Part shown: positions 30,388-32,967 of the stretch, one piece after another
Position numbering within the stretch: the first letter of the stretch is position 1
Layout of the letters: every line of letters starts with the position of its first letter
Origin: Pseudomonas folii
Lineage (GTDB): Bacteria; Pseudomonadota; Gammaproteobacteria; Pseudomonadales; Pseudomonadaceae
Direction of reading: 5' to 3'
Assembly (NCBI RefSeq): GCF_014357575.1
Contig: NZ_JACONW010000061.1
Location: forward strand, 1-32,967
Length of the DNA stretch: 32,967 bases
Notes under the pieces: model-generated
Seen by the model: the letters and a program-made list of their open reading frames with translations, nothing else
Database searches by the model: none
Told to the model about the DNA's origin: nothing
Position numbers and translations under genes: made by a program

Positions 30388-30479
30388 CGTAGGACCGGCT
30401 TTAGCCGGGAGGACGTCCGGATAGTCGCTAAATTTTCTTCGACAGAAACAATGCTCTCCCGGCTAAAGCCGGTCCTACG
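30388..30479. repeat. REPIN, class GGACCGGCTTTAGCCGGGAG
   Basis: Arms at 30388-30411 and 30456-30479 form a perfect 24-bp inverted repeat. It follows the previous REPIN by 15 nt, so two complete doublets of different classes fill this convergent gap, where they may also act as terminators. Confidence 0.92.
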
Positions 30480-30500
30480 GATTTATGGGTTGCTACCCTC

Positions 30501-31193
30501 TCAATCACTCAACGCCTGCCGCAGGTTGAATTCCTCCGGCGCGCTTTCCTCCAGAGCAAGCTGCCCTTCCAGCTCGTTCAGGTGTTCAAGCATGACCGCC
30601 ACGGCGCGCTCGTTATTGCCGTTTTCAAGCGCGGTGATGATTTCCTGATGTTCGTCCGATGCGCAGGACGGCACATCGTTACGCTGATACAGCGCCACAA
30701 TCAGCGAGCTGCGCACCATCAGGTTGGCGAGGATGTCACTCAGTACGGTGTTGCCGCTGATCTCGCCGAGCATCAAGTGAAACTCGCTCAACTCCCGCAC
30801 GATGGCACGGCGGTCCGTGTCGTTGGTGGCCTTGCGCTCATTGTTCATGTGCGTCGCAATCCGCTGACGCTGCTTGCGCATGATTGCCGGGGTGATGCCT
30901 TCGACGATCGCCCGCTCGATGGCGCGACGAGCGCTGAAAATATCCCGGGCTTCCTTGGCAGTAGGCTGGGCAACCATGGCGCCGCGGTTGGCCTCGATGG
31001 TCACCACCTTCTGCATCGCCAGACGCTGCAACGCGACCTGCACATGGTTGCGGTTGGCTTGCAGGGTTTCCACAATTTGCGCTTCGATCAGTCGCGTGCC
31101 CGGTGGCAGACGATGTTGGGCGATAGCCTTGAACAACGCATCGACGATACGTTGCACCTCAAGCTGTTTGGCAGTGACAGTGCTCAGGCCCAT
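30501..31193 (-). CDS. GntR family regulator, FCD (FadR-type) effector domain
   Basis: The 230-aa protein has an N-terminal winged helix (about 10-75; LPPGTRLIEAQIVETLQANR, then VQVALQRLAMQKVVTIEANRGAMVA) and a helical FCD domain (about 85-220). Candidate metal/effector ligands are the histidines in EFHLMLGEISGN, DEHQEIITALENGN and MLEHLNELE. FCD regulators are usually repressors relieved by a small acid. GAGGAAAGG precedes the ATG. It lies 123 nt downstream of the gamma-glutamyltransferase-like gene on the same strand and is probably co-transcribed with it. It is the likely ligand of the TTGCTAGCAA-type palindromes at the two outer promoters. Confidence 0.9.
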   Translation of the reverse strand: MGLSTVTAKQLEVQRIVDALFKAIAQHRLPPGTRLIEAQIVETLQANRNHVQVALQRLAMQKVVTIEANRGAMVAQPTAKEARDIFSARRAIERAIVEGITPAIMRKQRQRIATHMNNERKATNDTDRRAIVRELSEFHLMLGEISGNTVLSDILANLMVRSSLIVALYQRNDVPSCASDEHQEIITALENGNNERAVAVMLEHLNELEGQLALEESAPEEFNLRQALSD

Positions 31194-31316
31194 CCTTTCC
31201 TCTATTTTTCAAAACGCTTGGTGCCAGCGCAGCAGGGCTGCCAGTGACGAGCAATCGGCGGCATTATCCGCCAGCCGCCGGGCACCGGCAAACCCTGCGT
31301 GCAATGGCCCTGGCGA

Positions 31317-32888
31317 TCAGTTTGGCTGACCCAGCGCGAGGCCTTCGCCACGCGGATCATGCATGGCGCTGCGACGCCCTGTTTCATCAATCGCGATGAT
31401 CCCTGCATGGCCGGTCATGGGGCTGCGTGCCGGGATGATTTCCACTTCATGGCCCAGCGCGGCAAGCCCCTCGACGGTCGCAGCACCCATATCACCTTCC
31501 AGTTTCAGGTTGTCGGTGCTGTCGAAGAAGCTGCGCCCCAGCAGGAAACGCGGCGTCTCCAGCGCCAGATCGATCGGCTGCTGATAGTCGACCAATTGCG
31601 TGGCCAAAACCATTTGCGTCTGCGGCTGACCGTCGCCGCCCTGGGTTCCGAAGAACCACCGACGACCGTCGTCGGCCAGGTAGCAGGACGGATTCAAGGT
31701 ATGCGCCGGACGCTTGCCTGGTGCCCAGCCATTGACGTGGGTGGGATCGGCGTTGAAACCGGCAGCACGGTTCTGCCACAACACACCGGTATCTCCAAGG
31801 ATGCAGCCCGAGCCAAAATCGTGAAACAGGCTCTGGATCAGACACGCGGTTCGCCCCTGAGCATCGGTTGCAGCCATCCAGATGGTATCGGCAGGTCGGC
31901 CTGGTTCATTCCAGGGTGCCGCACGCTGATCGTCGATGGCCCCGGCGTAAGCCTTGATTTGTGCGTCCTCCAGGCTGGCGGCGTAATCCCATGCTGTGCT
32001 CAACGGATCGCACAGCTGCGCATTACGCCGCAACAACCCCTGCTTAATGGCTTCCACCAGATAGTGGTAATACTGCGCGCTGCCGTTGTCCACGTGCGCC
32101 AATGGCTTGTGTTGCAGTGCGGCCATCGCCTGCAAGGTGTAGAGCCCCTGACATGGCGGCGCCACGTTATAGAGTCGACCCTGACGATAACGCACCGAAA
32201 TCGGCGCAACTTCAGGCGCCCGGGTGGCCGCCAGATCCGCCGCCGTCAGGCCACAACCAAGCCGGTCAAACGCCGCACCGAATGCCTCGGCCAGCTCCCC
32301 TCGATAGAAGTCCTCGACGCCATGTCTCGCCAGATGACGCAGGGTATTGGCCAGCTCCGGCTGACGCAGTGTGTCGCCCTCACCCATCCAGCGGCCGTCG
32401 ATCTTGCACAGGCGATGCAGGTCCGGTAGCTGCTCGATGAGGGGTTGCCGCAACGCCTGCCAGAACAATTGTGATTGTGAAATAAGCGTGCCTTGATCCG
32501 CCATCACGGCAGCGTCATCGAGCAAGTCGCTCCACCCCAGCTTCGAACCCCATTCATGGCGACTGATATTCGCTGCGGTCTGCCAGCTGGCCAACGCGCC
32601 TGCGGTGCTTGCCACCGAGGCCGGACCACGCACGGTGATCTTTGCGCCCTGAGGCATATGCTGACCGGCCCGACCGATCCCCACGATGGTGCGCACCTTG
32701 CTGTCGTGGATCATCCATAGCGCATCGCCGCCCAGCCCGGTCATGTGCGGAAATACCGCCGCAAGCATCGCGCTGGCAGCCAGCATTGCATCAATAGCCG
32801 TGCCCCCGGCATCGAGAATACGCATCCCGGCGGCGCTGGCTTCGGCATGAGGCGTACAAATCACGGCACGAGTTGAGGTAGCGATCAT
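31317..32888 (-). CDS. Gamma-glutamyltransferase family protein without signal peptide
   Basis: The 523-aa Ntn-hydrolase has PHAEASAAGMRILDAGGTAI near the N-terminus (about 13-32) and PHMTGLGGDALWM (47-59). The expected self-cleavage/nucleophile threonine is Thr335 in ADTIWMAATD, and the small-subunit signatures are GSGCILGDTG and GGDGQPQ (about 417-423). The family hydrolyses or transfers gamma-glutamyl groups, or acts as an acylase on related amides. Unlike periplasmic Ggt it has no signal peptide, so it should act in the cytosol on imported substrate. I chose ATG at 32888, with GAGAG nine bases upstream, over TTG at 32894. Its promoter has a sigma-54-like element and paired operators matching those of the ABC operon. 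Confidence 0.87.
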   Translation of the reverse strand: MIATSTRAVICTPHAEASAAGMRILDAGGTAIDAMLAASAMLAAVFPHMTGLGGDALWMIHDSKVRTIVGIGRAGQHMPQGAKITVRGPASVASTAGALASWQTAANISRHEWGSKLGWSDLLDDAAVMADQGTLISQSQLFWQALRQPLIEQLPDLHRLCKIDGRWMGEGDTLRQPELANTLRHLARHGVEDFYRGELAEAFGAAFDRLGCGLTAADLAATRAPEVAPISVRYRQGRLYNVAPPCQGLYTLQAMAALQHKPLAHVDNGSAQYYHYLVEAIKQGLLRRNAQLCDPLSTAWDYAASLEDAQIKAYAGAIDDQRAAPWNEPGRPADTIWMAATDAQGRTACLIQSLFHDFGSGCILGDTGVLWQNRAAGFNADPTHVNGWAPGKRPAHTLNPSCYLADDGRRWFFGTQGGDGQPQTQMVLATQLVDYQQPIDLALETPRFLLGRSFFDSTDNLKLEGDMGAATVEGLAALGHEVEIIPARSPMTGHAGIIAIDETGRRSAMHDPRGEGLALGQPN

Positions 32889-32908
32889 GATCAAAGGCTC
32901 TCTATTTT

Positions 32909-32940
32909 TTGCTAGCTATCAATAGTTTTATTGTTAGCAA
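32909..32940 (-). promoter_or_regulatory. Paired operator upstream of the gamma-glutamyltransferase-like gene
   Basis: Read on the minus strand, TTGCTAACAA (32940-32931) and TAGCTAGCAA (32918-32909) are spaced 22 bp apart. The first, with its flank, gives TTGCTAACAATAAA, which differs by one base from TTGCTAGCAATAAA at 24364-24377. The outer parts on the plus strand (TTGCTAGC and GTTAGCAA) also form a larger inverted repeat. Confidence 0.6.
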
Positions 32941-32956
32941 AGCAAGAAATGTGCCT
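32941..32956 (-). promoter_or_regulatory. Sigma-54-like -24/-12 promoter of the gamma-glutamyltransferase-like gene
   Basis: On the minus strand, AGGCACATTTCTTGCT matches TGGCAC-N5-TTGCW except for the first base, with correct 12-nt spacing from GG to GC. The predicted start is near 32930, just after the first operator copy. Any enhancer site would lie beyond the end of the window. Confidence 0.6.
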
Positions 32957-32967
32957 TGGGTATTGCT

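Noticed and set aside
31299..32429. 376-aa open frame on the plus strand
   Set aside because: Antisense to the gamma-glutamyltransferase-like gene, with His/Arg/Gln-rich shadow composition and no start signal.

Overview
The window looks like chromosomal DNA from a fluorescent-group Pseudomonas or a close relative. It has GC-rich coding sequence, Pseudomonas-type REP/REPIN doublets in most longer intergenic gaps, and typical Pseudomonas genes (membrane-type Mqo, a DauR/YheO-like regulator, an AruH-like aminotransferase, a PA1167-like alginate lyase). I saw no rRNA, tRNA, CRISPR array, phage gene or insertion sequence.

Layout. Positions 126-2181 hold a co-oriented regulator - RidA - PLP ammonia-lyase set, in which RidA would clear the reactive enamine made by the lyase. 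Positions 2300-6514 hold small and housekeeping-type genes: a possible sRNA with a strong terminator, a small membrane protein, an SDR oxidoreductase, an FKBP prolyl isomerase, a 75-aa helical protein, a DUF1275 membrane protein and a PPK2 polyphosphate kinase. Positions 6561-10595 carry an unusual pyruvate-kinase-like protein, an AEC permease and an RlmI-like methyltransferase. Positions 10873-13803 pair a chemoreceptor with an HD-GYP c-di-GMP phosphodiesterase. Positions 13978-24224 hold an NTF2-like secreted protein, Mqo, a GNAT acetyltransferase, a Tat-type dienelactone hydrolase, serine acetyltransferase plus a VOC protein, a PL7 alginate lyase, an AruH-like aminotransferase plus a flavin reductase, and a SnoaL-like protein.

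The most interesting part is 24353-32967. A LIV-type ABC importer (binding protein, LivH-like permease, and one 836-aa polypeptide fusing LivM, LivG and LivF) is translationally coupled to a cytosine-deaminase-like amidohydrolase in which two key catalytic positions look changed. Facing it are a gamma-glutamyltransferase-like enzyme without a signal peptide and an FCD-type GntR regulator. Both outward promoters carry a near-consensus sigma-54 -24/-12 element followed by two copies of a TTGCTAGCAA-like palindrome, and they share the near-identical 14-mer TTGCTARCAATAAA. I infer one regulon: nitrogen-type (sigma-54) activation plus GntR control of uptake and intracellular breakdown of an unidentified amide or gamma-glutamyl-type compound. 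The substrate cannot be read from the sequence.

Comments on families come from memory of family motifs; no searches were run.
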